A DNA stretch of 64,000 bases, from the NCBI GenBank assembly GCA_027365475.1, contig DAHXNI010000022.1, forward strand, positions 24,264 to 88,263, in the 5' to 3' direction. Shown one piece after another: positions 40,913 to 49,952 of this stretch. Position numbers and translations under genes: made by a program. Numbering within the stretch: position 1 is the stretch's first letter; each line of letters begins with the position of its first letter. The notes under the pieces are model-generated. The model saw only the letters and a program-made list of their open reading frames with translations. It did no database searches and was not told the DNA's origin. This stretch comes from Pseudomonadota bacterium. Lineage in GTDB: Bacteria > Pseudomonadota > Gammaproteobacteria > JAKAQQ01.

Positions 40913-41998
40913 ATGCCCTCAATCGATACCTTGACTCGTAGCGGCCTGCTCTCATCCGTCGACAGCCGCGACCTCCGCAACACCGGCCTGCATCCGGATT
41001 TCTGGTACCCACTGGCACGCAGCAACGACATCAAGCCAGGCAAAACACTCGGCGTAAGCTTTGCTGGCGAACCCATCGTGCTGGTGCGGCCAGAGAAGGG
41101 TGCGGTGTTCGCGTTGGAAGATCGCTGTGCGCACCGTCAGGTGCCGCTTCATCTCGGTGTGGTACGCGGAGACCGTGTGCAGTGCAGCTATCACTGCTGG
41201 ACCTACGACCGCAGCGGCAACTGCGTCAACGTGCCCTATCTCGACAAGAGCGAGACTCTTCCCAACGGTGTGCGCAGCTACCCCAGCCGTGAGGCCTACG
41301 GCCTCATCTTCGTCTTTCCCGGCGATCCCGCTCAGTTAGAGACGACGCCGTTTCCCAACGTTCCGACCTACGCCCAACCTGAATACAAAACTCGCTTTCT
41401 CGATCGCCGCATCAACTGCCACTACTCGTTCATGCACGAGAACCTGATGGACATGAATCATCAATTCCTGCACCGCAGCCTGATGGGCACGATCCGCGCT
41501 ACTCTGCTGGATATTCGCGAGGGTACCGACTGGGTCGAGGCTGACTACACCTTCTCGCGCGCCGCGGGCAAGCAGCCTCTGGGCGAGCGCTTCATGATCA
41601 ACCGCAAACACGAGCCGGACCCCACGAGGGGCCTGATCGACCTGATGACCATTCGTACCGGCTACCCCTATCAGACGCTTCAATTCCGTACCGCAGGTAG
41701 CACCGAGCCGGCGCTGGACCTGTGGTGTAGCTACGTTCCCGTGGACCGTAAGCAGCGTATCAATCAGACCTACGGTCTCATGATGATCCGCAAGCCCGAC
41801 TTTCCCGGCATGATCCACCTACTCTGGCCCTTCATCATATGGTTCACCAACGGCATCTTCCGTCAGGATCGTGACATTGTCGAAGCCGAGCAGCACGCCT
41901 TTAACGAACAGGGCAGAGATCTCAACAACGAGATCTCTCCGGTCATTCGGAAGCTGAAAGACTTGCTGACGCGCAAGGGTCAGCCCTTGCATGCCTGA
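40913..41998 (+). CDS. Rieske [2Fe-2S] aromatic ring-hydroxylating oxygenase alpha-subunit-like protein
   Basis: CAHRQVPLHLGVVRGDRVQCSYH Rieske motif; ENLMDMNHQFLH iron-site motif. Confidence 0.88.
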   Translation: MPSIDTLTRSGLLSSVDSRDLRNTGLHPDFWYPLARSNDIKPGKTLGVSFAGEPIVLVRPEKGAVFALEDRCAHRQVPLHLGVVRGDRVQCSYHCWTYDRSGNCVNVPYLDKSETLPNGVRSYPSREAYGLIFVFPGDPAQLETTPFPNVPTYAQPEYKTRFLDRRINCHYSFMHENLMDMNHQFLHRSLMGTIRATLLDIREGTDWVEADYTFSRAAGKQPLGERFMINRKHEPDPTRGLIDLMTIRTGYPYQTLQFRTAGSTEPALDLWCSYVPVDRKQRINQTYGLMMIRKPDFPGMIHLLWPFIIWFTNGIFRQDRDIVEAEQHAFNEQGRDLNNEISPVIRKLKDLLTRKGQPLHA

Positions 41999-42152
41999 GA
42001 TTTGAGGCAACATTGCCACTCAACTGTGCGGGACACACCTCCCATCCGTAAAGACCGCTTCTGATCGCCAACCCAGTCTGACCCGGTGCGCGACAAGCCC
42101 CGCCGTTCAGGGCGGGGAAGGATAGCGCGGACGGCGTAGCCGTCCTTGGGGT

Positions 42153-42593
42153 TCAGTGTGGGGTCTGTTGCTGCTCGATGTACTGCCGCACGATGGAAAT
42201 GGGTGCGCCACCACAGCTTGATGCGAAGTAAGACGGCGACCAGAGCACGCCCTTCCAGTAGCGTTTCTGGATGTCAGGTCGCTCTTTGCGCAGCAGGCGG
42301 CCGGAAACGCCCTTGAGACTGTTCACGAGGTTGGAGACGGCAACCTTGGGCGGATACTCCACCAGCAAATGCACAGGGTCGCGCGCTCCGTCCATCTCGA
42401 TCAGTTGCGCCTCGAAATCGGCGCAGACCTTGGCGAAGATTGTGCGCAGCCGGTTGATGGCATCGCCATCGAACACCCGGCGGCGATATTTCGCCACAAA
42501 GACCAAGTGGACGTGCATCTTGAAAACGCAGTTCCGTCCGCGCCGAATGTCGTTGTCATTACGCATAATAGACCAAGAGTATGATTGAGCCAT
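42153..42593 (-). CDS. tnpA: IS200/IS605 Y1 transposase TnpA
   Basis: MHVHLVFVAKYRRRVF (HUH) and YIEQQ catalytic Tyr region; true start may be the internal MRNDND. Confidence 0.9.
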   Translation of the reverse strand: MAQSYSWSIMRNDNDIRRGRNCVFKMHVHLVFVAKYRRRVFDGDAINRLRTIFAKVCADFEAQLIEMDGARDPVHLLVEYPPKVAVSNLVNSLKGVSGRLLRKERPDIQKRYWKGVLWSPSYFASSCGGAPISIVRQYIEQQQTPH

Positions 42594-43890
42594 GCAACGA
42601 CTTCAAGCCTACCAATACGAACTCAGGCCAAACGGCCAGCAAGAGCGGCAGATGCGCCGCTTTGCTGGCTCGTGCCGGGTCGTGTTCAACGAGGCTTTGG
42701 CGTTGCAGATGAAACGCCACGAGCAAGGCGAGAAGAAGCTCGGCTATGCCGGTCTGTGCAAACTGCTTACGGAGTGGCGTAACGGAGCGCCGCTGCCTTC
42801 CGGGCGCACGGCCCCGTGGCTGGCCGATGCGCCGGTTCATCCGTTGCAGCAGAAGCTCAAGGATTTGGAACGCGCCTATACCAACTTCTTCGCCAAGCAG
42901 ACCGACTTCCCACGTTTCAAGAAGAAGGGCCAGCACGACAGCCTTCGCTATCCCGACCCGAAACAGATCAGGCTCGATCAGAACAACAGCCGCCTGTTCC
43001 TGCCGAAACTTGGTTGGCTGCGCTATCGCAACAGCCGGGAAGCGCTCGGCACGGTGAAGAACGTCACCGTCAGCCAGTTCCGCGGCAAGTGGTTTGTCTC
43101 GATTCAGACTGAGCGGGAAGTCGAGCAACCCATCCCGCAAGGCGGAGTGGTTGGCATCGACATGGGCGTAGCCCGCTTCGCCACGCTCTCGGACGGCATG
43201 TTCTACGCGCCGCTCCATAGCTTCAAACGGCACGAAACCGCTCTGCGAAAAGCGCAGCAGGTCCTGAGCCGCAAGCAGAAGTTCAGCAACAACTGGAAGA
43301 AGGCCAAGGCCCGCGTCCAGCGCATCCATGCCCGTATCGGCAACGCCCGCCGCGACTACCTGCACAAGACCTCAACCGCGATCAGCCAAAACCACGCGAT
43401 GGTGTGTATCGAGGACTTGCAGGTGCGGAATATGTCCAAGTCGGCGGCAGGCACAACCGAAGCGCCGGGCCAAAACGTTCGAGCCAAGTCTGGCTTGAAT
43501 AAGTCCATCCTCGATCAAGGCTGGTTCGAGTTCCGCCGTCAACTAGACTACAAATTGGCATGGAACGGCGGTTGGCTCGCGGCCGTGCCGCCACAAAACA
43601 CCAGCCGCACATGCCCGGCCTGCGGCCATGTCTCGGCGGACAACCGCCAGATGCAAGCCAGGTTCGAATGTGTGGCGTGTGGTTTCGAGGAAAACGCCGA
43701 TCTGGTCGGCGCGATCAACGTGCTTCGTCGCGGCGAGGCAATGTTTGCAAGCGAAGGGCAGGACACGGTGGACGCTTCCACCGGGTACGCAAGTACAGCC
43801 CGGATCGCCTGTCAAGTGAGCGATGCAATAGGGTCGCCAGCAGCAGGAACCCACCGAAGCGACTCAGGGGCGGCACAATGCCGTGCCTGA
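42592..43890 (+). CDS. tnpB: TnpB RNA-guided endonuclease (IS605 OrfB family)
   Basis: RuvC motifs GIDMGVARFATLSDG, CIEDLQVRNM, ENADLVGAINVL; zinc finger CPACGH...CVACGF. Confidence 0.93.
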   Translation: MQRLQAYQYELRPNGQQERQMRRFAGSCRVVFNEALALQMKRHEQGEKKLGYAGLCKLLTEWRNGAPLPSGRTAPWLADAPVHPLQQKLKDLERAYTNFFAKQTDFPRFKKKGQHDSLRYPDPKQIRLDQNNSRLFLPKLGWLRYRNSREALGTVKNVTVSQFRGKWFVSIQTEREVEQPIPQGGVVGIDMGVARFATLSDGMFYAPLHSFKRHETALRKAQQVLSRKQKFSNNWKKAKARVQRIHARIGNARRDYLHKTSTAISQNHAMVCIEDLQVRNMSKSAAGTTEAPGQNVRAKSGLNKSILDQGWFEFRRQLDYKLAWNGGWLAAVPPQNTSRTCPACGHVSADNRQMQARFECVACGFEENADLVGAINVLRRGEAMFASEGQDTVDASTGYASTARIACQVSDAIGSPAAGTHRSDSGAAQCRA

Positions 43891-43933
43891 GCGCCGTAGG
43901 AATCCCCGGCATTCATGCCGGGGAGGATGTCAA
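43780..43933 (+). ncRNA. predicted omega-RNA / right-end RNA of TnpB
   Basis: Position-based: TnpB 3' end through the RE hairpin; 5' boundary unknown. Confidence 0.4.
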
Positions 43934-44204
43934 CGATAGCTCATTGCAGTGGTCTGCCACGACAGACCATCCGATCCGGAGCGATGCACTCTCAAGTACC
44001 CGTGGTGCAAACGTTCCGCTGCTCTCTTTGTCCAGGATGCAACGGTCTCCTTTTGAGATTTTGCGAAGGAGCGGCGAACGCAGTTGTGGTTGCGATCAGT
44101 GGACGGGAGTTCAAACGGCTCCGGATGATGGCCCGGGTGGCGGAGCAACGGATCCGGTTGAGAGAGGCGGCGGCCAGCCCTGCGAGGGGTATCGCAGGTC
44201 GGCT

Positions 44205-44642
44205 TCAGCGCAGAAACAGGCTGTAGGTCAAAACCACGCCGACGAAGGCGGTGAATGCGGTATATTTCCAGTTTTTTTCAGCCGCCGCGAAAAACACCAT
44301 CGAACTCACGACCCGGATATAGGGCGTGAAGATGAGCACCGCAATCCCGAGGTTGACGAAGGCACGTGGTCCGATCAGCGCAGGCGTCAGGATGGCGCGC
44401 ACATCACCGACCAAGAACTGGAAGAAATTCATTCCGGCAATGAGGTAGTTCAGGTGAAGCGAGCCGGTTTTCACATATTCCCAGATCATCCCGGTCAGGA
44501 CCAGAATAATGCTGAGAACCACTCCGGAAAGGAGCAGATAACCCACAAGGAGCTCCATCTCGTGCTCCTGGCGTGCTTCCTTCCCGATCTTGCTGTGCGA
44601 ATCCGGTGTTGCGGCGGGTTTTGGACGGTGCTTCGATTTCAT
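44205..44642 (-). CDS. DUF1634 membrane protein
   Basis: Multi-TM; upstream partner is a TauE/SafE protein, the usual pairing. Confidence 0.75.
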   Translation of the reverse strand: MKSKHRPKPAATPDSHSKIGKEARQEHEMELLVGYLLLSGVVLSIILVLTGMIWEYVKTGSLHLNYLIAGMNFFQFLVGDVRAILTPALIGPRAFVNLGIAVLIFTPYIRVVSSMVFFAAAEKNWKYTAFTAFVGVVLTYSLFLR

Positions 44643-44659
44643 GTGGGTCTCTCCATCCC

Positions 44660-45499
44660 CTAGGGGATCACGCCGATTCCCCGGAGGATCATCTCGACCC
44701 CGAGAGCGAGAAGCACATACAGGAAGAATTGGCGGATTGCATGGTTACTCAGGCGCTTGAGGAGACGGGTGCCGACAAAGGCACCGGCCACGACCCCCAC
44801 GATGACGGGGGCGACAAGCCCCGGGTCGACATAGCCGGCGGCGATATAAATACTGGTGCCGGCGAGAGCGGTAACCCCAATGATGAGGTTACTGGTCGTG
44901 GTCGAGACCTTGGGCGGGAGCCCCATCGCAAGATCCAGGATCAAAACCTTGAGGGCACCGGCCCCAATACCGAGGAGTCCCGCGATGAACCCTGCTCCGA
45001 ACATGCAGGGTCCGCCAAGCCAGGCGCGGCGGCCCTGATACTCGATCTCCTTGTGTTCGGCGTGATCGTAATAGGCACCCCGAAGTTCCAGCCAGCGCGA
45101 AAACCGATCAGCCGGAAGCAGGTAGTTGGTGAGGTTATGCTTGCGGATGAAAAGGGTACCCCAGGAGATGAGCAGGACAATCCCGAAGGCGATGAAAAGT
45201 GGCTGGTCGGACGAAACCAGGGTGACCGTGGCGCCGATGATAGCACCCAGAATCGTGAACATCTCGAGGAACATGCCCACTTTGAGGTTCGTGACCCCGT
45301 CGCGTACATACGCCGAGGCTGCCCCGCTCGAGGTGGCAATCACCGAGACGATACTGATCGCGATGGCGTGCTTGATGTTGACCCCGAAAAGCGTGAGGGC
45401 CGGGATGAGGACGATGCCTCCACCCATGCCGCTCATGGCGCCGATGAATCCGGCAACGATTGAAACGAGGAAGAGAACCCCAGGCGAGGTGATACTCAT
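44660..45499 (-). CDS. TauE/SafE-family sulfite exporter/permease
   Basis: GFIGAMSGMGGGIVLIPAL and GLLGIGAGALKVLIL repeats. Confidence 0.88.
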   Translation of the reverse strand: MSITSPGVLFLVSIVAGFIGAMSGMGGGIVLIPALTLFGVNIKHAIAISIVSVIATSSGAASAYVRDGVTNLKVGMFLEMFTILGAIIGATVTLVSSDQPLFIAFGIVLLISWGTLFIRKHNLTNYLLPADRFSRWLELRGAYYDHAEHKEIEYQGRRAWLGGPCMFGAGFIAGLLGIGAGALKVLILDLAMGLPPKVSTTTSNLIIGVTALAGTSIYIAAGYVDPGLVAPVIVGVVAGAFVGTRLLKRLSNHAIRQFFLYVLLALGVEMILRGIGVIP

Positions 45500-46704
45500 G
45501 CAAACTCCAACAGCTTGCGGATAGGAGGAGCGAAGTGTTCCCAGTCGATCAGGAAGGAATCGTGACCGAAGGGTGAATCAAAAATCCGCAGATCGACCGG
45601 GATCCCCGCCCGGCCGAGGGCCTGCGCGAGGGATTCCTGCTGGTGAGGCGGGTAGAGCTGATCAGTCACGACACCCGCAACCAGTGCCTGCTCAAGCTGG
45701 AGCCGTGAGAGCGCCTGGTCGAGCCGACCGCCACCATGCGCCTCAGCATCGAACTGATCCATGGCGCGCGAAAGGTAGAAGTAGGCATCTGGATCGAAAT
45801 GTCGGGCAAAACTTCTGGCGCGTTGCTCAAGGTACCATTCTACGGCAAAGGGTGCCTCGACGTCGAACGCATGCGCCGCACCCGAACGGGGATCGGTCTC
45901 TCGCCGGCGACCAAAACGTTCGCGCCATTCGACTGCCGAGCGGTAGGAAATAAGCCCGAGCTTGCGTGCGAGCATCATCCCCCGCTCCATCGCTTCCGGA
46001 TCTCCGTGCCGATGGCTGGCCAGGACCTCCCGCTGAAGTGAGCGGATGGCGATTGCGAAAGGTTCGCTTGTAGACGCGGTACAGAGCAATCCGAGCCGCC
46101 TGACAAACCCGGGATGGAGGAGTGCCAAAGCAAGTGCAGAAAACCCGCCCATGGACGGGCCGATCACGGCATCGAGTCTTTCGACTCCGAGCGCACGGAG
46201 GGCCTGATAGGCCGCCTCGGCAATATCCTCGATCGCAAGTTCGGGAAACGAGGTGCCATAAGGGTGCCCGGTCACCGGATTGATCGCAGCCGGGCCGCTC
46301 GACCCGAAGCAGCTGCCGAGCGAGTTAAAGCAGAAAACCCGGATCCTCCTCGTATCAATCGCTCGTCCGGGACCAATCAGGGGCTCCCACCAGCCAGGTG
46401 CGGGATCCTCATCGGATGAGGCTGCATGGGCCGATGGAGAGAGGCCGGTCAGAATGAGGAGGCTTGGAGCGGATGCTCGGGGCCCCCAGGTTTCGTAGGC
46501 CAGTGTGATCGCGGGCAGGCTGCCGCCTCTGAAAAAACGGAACGGATGGGCGAGCGCGAGCGTGCGCCGTGCCGTCTCCTCCGCATGAGGAGCCACCGCC
46601 CTGCCTTCTTCCAGGGTCGTTTCCAAAGCCCGGGTGCGCGCAGGGCCGCACCTTGCCGTGCCAGCAGCATGTGTGCGTCCCGGCTGCACATCACGCCGGG
46701 GCAT
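45496..46704 (-). CDS. metX: homoserine O-acyltransferase (MetX family)
   Basis: LAYETWG, GPSMGGFSALALAL, FGHDSFL; start reassigned inside the track ORF. Confidence 0.85.
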   Translation of the reverse strand: MPRRDVQPGRTHAAGTARCGPARTRALETTLEEGRAVAPHAEETARRTLALAHPFRFFRGGSLPAITLAYETWGPRASAPSLLILTGLSPSAHAASSDEDPAPGWWEPLIGPGRAIDTRRIRVFCFNSLGSCFGSSGPAAINPVTGHPYGTSFPELAIEDIAEAAYQALRALGVERLDAVIGPSMGGFSALALALLHPGFVRRLGLLCTASTSEPFAIAIRSLQREVLASHRHGDPEAMERGMMLARKLGLISYRSAVEWRERFGRRRETDPRSGAAHAFDVEAPFAVEWYLEQRARSFARHFDPDAYFYLSRAMDQFDAEAHGGGRLDQALSRLQLEQALVAGVVTDQLYPPHQQESLAQALGRAGIPVDLRIFDSPFGHDSFLIDWEHFAPPIRKLLEFA

Positions 46705-48076
46705 GGCGATTCCGGTTTCGTGGCCGGGTGGGTGCCCCACGTGGCGCACCCACAGGGTGCGCATGACGGTCCGCGCTTTCGCGGAACTCGAGCTTGAGCG
46801 GCACGCCGCCGAGATCGAAGGCAGTTGAAAAACGCTTCAGGAGGTAACGCTGATAATCCGCGCCCAGCAGGTTGAGCCGGGTACCGTGAATCACAACCGT
46901 GAGCGGCACCCGTCCGCCAGCGTGGCCATAACGGAGCTTGGGCCGGACGCGGCGTACCAGTGGGGGCAGCTTTTCGCGTACGGCATCGACCAGAATCCGA
47001 TTGATGAGCGGCGTCGGGAGCGGCATCCGGGACCGGTCGGACAGCCGCACCCAGGCTTTCAGGAGGTCCCCGAGCCCTGAACCATGGAGTGCCGAGATCG
47101 GAACCCAGTCGAATGCAGGCAAAAACCCAAGCAGGCTTTCTATCCCGCGTCGCGCACGCGTTTTTTCCGTTCTTGAGAGACCATCCCATTTGTTGAGCAC
47201 AACGACCAGCGGGCGGCCGGTCTCATAGGCCACTCCGGCTAGCCGGGCATCATCATCGACACTACCTGCCCGTGCATCCACGACCAGGGTGACCAGGTCG
47301 GCCCGTGCGATTGCCTGAAGACTCCGGGCGATGGCGAGCCGGTCACGCGGATCCCGAACCCGGGTTCTCGAACGGATCCCCGCCGTATCTACGAGGATCC
47401 AAGATCGATCCTGCCTGTTCATCGCAACTTCGACCGCATCCCGGGTTGTTCCCGGATCCTCTGAAGTGAGGACCCGGTCGGCACCTACGAGCTGGTTTAA
47501 AAGCGTCGACTTGCCCGCGTTCGGCCGTCCGATGAGCGCAACCCGGACGGGAGGTTCGAGGTTGGAGTCGGTCACAAGTACAGGAACGGGTGCCGGACTG
47601 GCCAGAGCCAGCGCAAGAGTCGCGAGCCCATCCCCCTTCCGTGCAGACACCCAGACCGGAGAACCCATCCCGAGCCGGGTGAAATCGAAATCGCGCTCAG
47701 CCCAGATTCGGCCCTCCGATTTGTTTGCAATCAGGAGAATGGGCTTACCTGCGTGGCGGAGCGTTTGTGCAAGTTCCTCATCGGCACCGGTCAATCCGCT
47801 CTGACTGTCGACCACCCAGAGAACTCCATCGGCTTCGCGAATGGCTTCACGGCTCTGGCGCCCGATCGCCTCTTCGAGGGGCAATCCTTCCCGCTCACCC
47901 ACCCCACCCGTATCGATGAAGCCGTGTCCCGAGAACGCGCCTCGTCCTGTCCCGTACAGCCGGTCACGGGTGAGATGCGGCTCTCCGGAAACGAGCGCCT
48001 GCGACGACCGAACCAGACGGTTAAAAAGCGTGGACTTGCCCACGTTCGGGCGCCCGACGATTGCCCAAAGTGCCAT
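46691..48076 (-). CDS. der: ribosome-associated GTPase Der (EngA)
   Basis: Two G domains: VGRPNVGKSTLFN and IGRPNAGKSTLLN; C-terminal KH-like domain. Confidence 0.96.
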   Translation of the reverse strand: MALWAIVGRPNVGKSTLFNRLVRSSQALVSGEPHLTRDRLYGTGRGAFSGHGFIDTGGVGEREGLPLEEAIGRQSREAIREADGVLWVVDSQSGLTGADEELAQTLRHAGKPILLIANKSEGRIWAERDFDFTRLGMGSPVWVSARKGDGLATLALALASPAPVPVLVTDSNLEPPVRVALIGRPNAGKSTLLNQLVGADRVLTSEDPGTTRDAVEVAMNRQDRSWILVDTAGIRSRTRVRDPRDRLAIARSLQAIARADLVTLVVDARAGSVDDDARLAGVAYETGRPLVVVLNKWDGLSRTEKTRARRGIESLLGFLPAFDWVPISALHGSGLGDLLKAWVRLSDRSRMPLPTPLINRILVDAVREKLPPLVRRVRPKLRYGHAGGRVPLTVVIHGTRLNLLGADYQRYLLKRFSTAFDLGGVPLKLEFRESADRHAHPVGAPRGAPTRPRNRNRHAPA

Positions 48077-48090
48077 CGCCCGAGTTGCGC

Positions 48091-49236
48091 TCAGCCTTTG
48101 GGCAGGCGGTAGGCCGCAAGCGTCCCGCCTGAAGTGAGCACGAACAGCCGACCCGCCTGGACGACCGGGGGAATCTGAATCTCGGAGCTGCCCGGGCGCA
48201 CGCGGGCGAGCAGATGTCCATCCGAACGCGACAGGAACTCAATCCAGCCCCCGAGATCACCCGTGACGACCGCAGGACCGAAAGGGATGGGCGCCGTGAG
48301 CCGCCGGCCCTTGAAATCCGGATTGACCCAGATCGGCAATCCGGTGACCCGGTCATAGACCCGCACGATGCTCGAAGCATCCGTCACATAGATATTTTCC
48401 ATGCCCGCCGCAAGTCCCGAAAGACTCGAAACCTTGCGCGACCAGACACGCGCCCCGGAGCGGGTCGAGAGACAAACCAACCGGCCGTGATCGGAAACGG
48501 CGAAAAGATGGTGGTGAACGAGTGCCATGGGCCCCACGATGTCGACCATGCGCGCGACGCGACTGTGACCGGTCGGATGGGCAATGGTTACATCCCAGAT
48601 GGTGCGGCCGGATCGGAGGCTCAGTGCCACCACCTGTCCGCTGTTCAAGCCGGCATAAATCCGGTTGCGGGTAACGACTGGAGGCGAGTTACCCCGGAGG
48701 ATAAGATGCGGCATGGATTCGGCCACCGTCCAGAGCCTCTGACCGGTCGCGACCCGGAATGCGACTAGGTGACCATCGGCCGTCTCGACGATCACCCGGT
48801 TACCGGAAACGACCGGGGGAGTGAGCGCAAAGGTGGGTAGTTTTGCACGCCAGGCGACATGGCCATCGGTTTCGTTCAGGGCAACCAGAGTGGCACGACG
48901 GGTCGTGACAAAGAGCTGCCCATCCCCAGCACCCGGTCCGGCAGTAATGGTCCGGTCGATGCGGATGCTCCAGAGCTCGTGTCCATCGGTTGCGCGGTAC
49001 GCGGCGATCCGGCCGCCCCGGCTCGCGGTGAGGACGGCATCCGCGTGGGGAGAGGGTACGAGCGCATAGCGTTGGCCACCGGCACCCGATCCGATCGTCC
49101 GTGACCAGAGATGGAGAACTCTGAGCGTCGCATGGAAAGGCTTGAGTGGCGTCGGGGGCAAAACGGTGGTATGTGTCGAGCATCCAGCCAAGAACAGAAG
49201 GCTGGTCGCAGCCAGAGCCCAGAGGAGGCGCGTCAT
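48091..49236 (-). CDS. bamB: outer membrane assembly lipoprotein BamB
   Basis: Lipobox LLFLAGCS, PQQ-like beta-propeller, between der and yfgM. Confidence 0.9.
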   Translation of the reverse strand: MTRLLWALAATSLLFLAGCSTHTTVLPPTPLKPFHATLRVLHLWSRTIGSGAGGQRYALVPSPHADAVLTASRGGRIAAYRATDGHELWSIRIDRTITAGPGAGDGQLFVTTRRATLVALNETDGHVAWRAKLPTFALTPPVVSGNRVIVETADGHLVAFRVATGQRLWTVAESMPHLILRGNSPPVVTRNRIYAGLNSGQVVALSLRSGRTIWDVTIAHPTGHSRVARMVDIVGPMALVHHHLFAVSDHGRLVCLSTRSGARVWSRKVSSLSGLAAGMENIYVTDASSIVRVYDRVTGLPIWVNPDFKGRRLTAPIPFGPAVVTGDLGGWIEFLSRSDGHLLARVRPGSSEIQIPPVVQAGRLFVLTSGGTLAAYRLPKG

Positions 49237-49922
49237 CGATGCGCTCCCGTCCGGGAAGCCTGGGCAGCTTGGGCCTGATGGGGCTTCGCCGGCTGAGCGG
49301 CTGGCAGTGTCACCATCTCGAGCATCACGAGGTGGCGCAGACCCGAACCCGGTTCGAGGTTGTCCAGGGCCAATGTGAAATCGTCATGTGCGCGAAGCGA
49401 ATGACCGAGACGCCGCTCGGCCCGCCCCCGGAGCCAGGCTGTCACACCGGCGAAGGCACCCGGATTGTGTCCATGGAACAGGGAGAGCACCGCCTGTGGC
49501 TGATTTTGGTCGAAAAGAATGCGTGCGAGCCGGATGCGGATGAGGGGGCGGAGCGCCGGATCCGCATGCTCGTCGAGCTCCGTGCGCAGACGCGCTGCGG
49601 CATGTGCCCAGTGTCCGTCCATGGCATCAAGTTTAGCGAGCGTGAGGGCGGCAAAAACAGCATAGGTCGAGCCTCCGTAGCGGTGCAGGATCTGTCGGGC
49701 CTCGACCCGCCCGGCACCAAAATGGTGGTGTGCGAGGTCGCGCTCAAGCCGGGTGTAGGCAGCACTTATGTGCTCCCCCCGCGCGCGCGACTCATAGCGC
49801 CAGAAACGGTAGCCTCCCGCAACGACCAGGGCAGCCACCACGCCGATGGCGATGGAGCGCCCATGGGTGCGCCAGAAGTTCATAAAGAGTTCGATTTCTC
49901 TCTCTTGCCACTGCTCTTCCAC
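49233..49922 (-). CDS. yfgM: YfgM-family (UPF0070) TPR membrane protein
   Basis: EEQWQEREIELFMNFWRTHGRSIAIGVVAALVVAGGYRFW. Confidence 0.85.
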   Translation of the reverse strand: MEEQWQEREIELFMNFWRTHGRSIAIGVVAALVVAGGYRFWRYESRARGEHISAAYTRLERDLAHHHFGAGRVEARQILHRYGGSTYAVFAALTLAKLDAMDGHWAHAAARLRTELDEHADPALRPLIRIRLARILFDQNQPQAVLSLFHGHNPGAFAGVTAWLRGRAERRLGHSLRAHDDFTLALDNLEPGSGLRHLVMLEMVTLPAAQPAKPHQAQAAQASRTGAHR

Positions 49923-49952
49923 GTGATCACCTCTCCCGTATGGGAACCGGAT

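Larger units (their letters stand above)
42098..43933. mobile_element. IS200/IS605-family insertion sequence (tnpA and tnpB, divergent)
   Basis: LE-type hairpin CCCCGCC-gttcag-GGCGGGG at 42098-42117; RE hairpin CCCCGGCATtcATGCCGGGG at 43904-43923 followed by GAGGATGTCAA; outer left boundary approximate. Confidence 0.8.

Noticed and set aside
46449-47189. 246 aa minus-strand ORF overlapping der and metX
   Set aside because: Alternate frame of der/metX; the true frames are clear from the G-domain and MetX motifs
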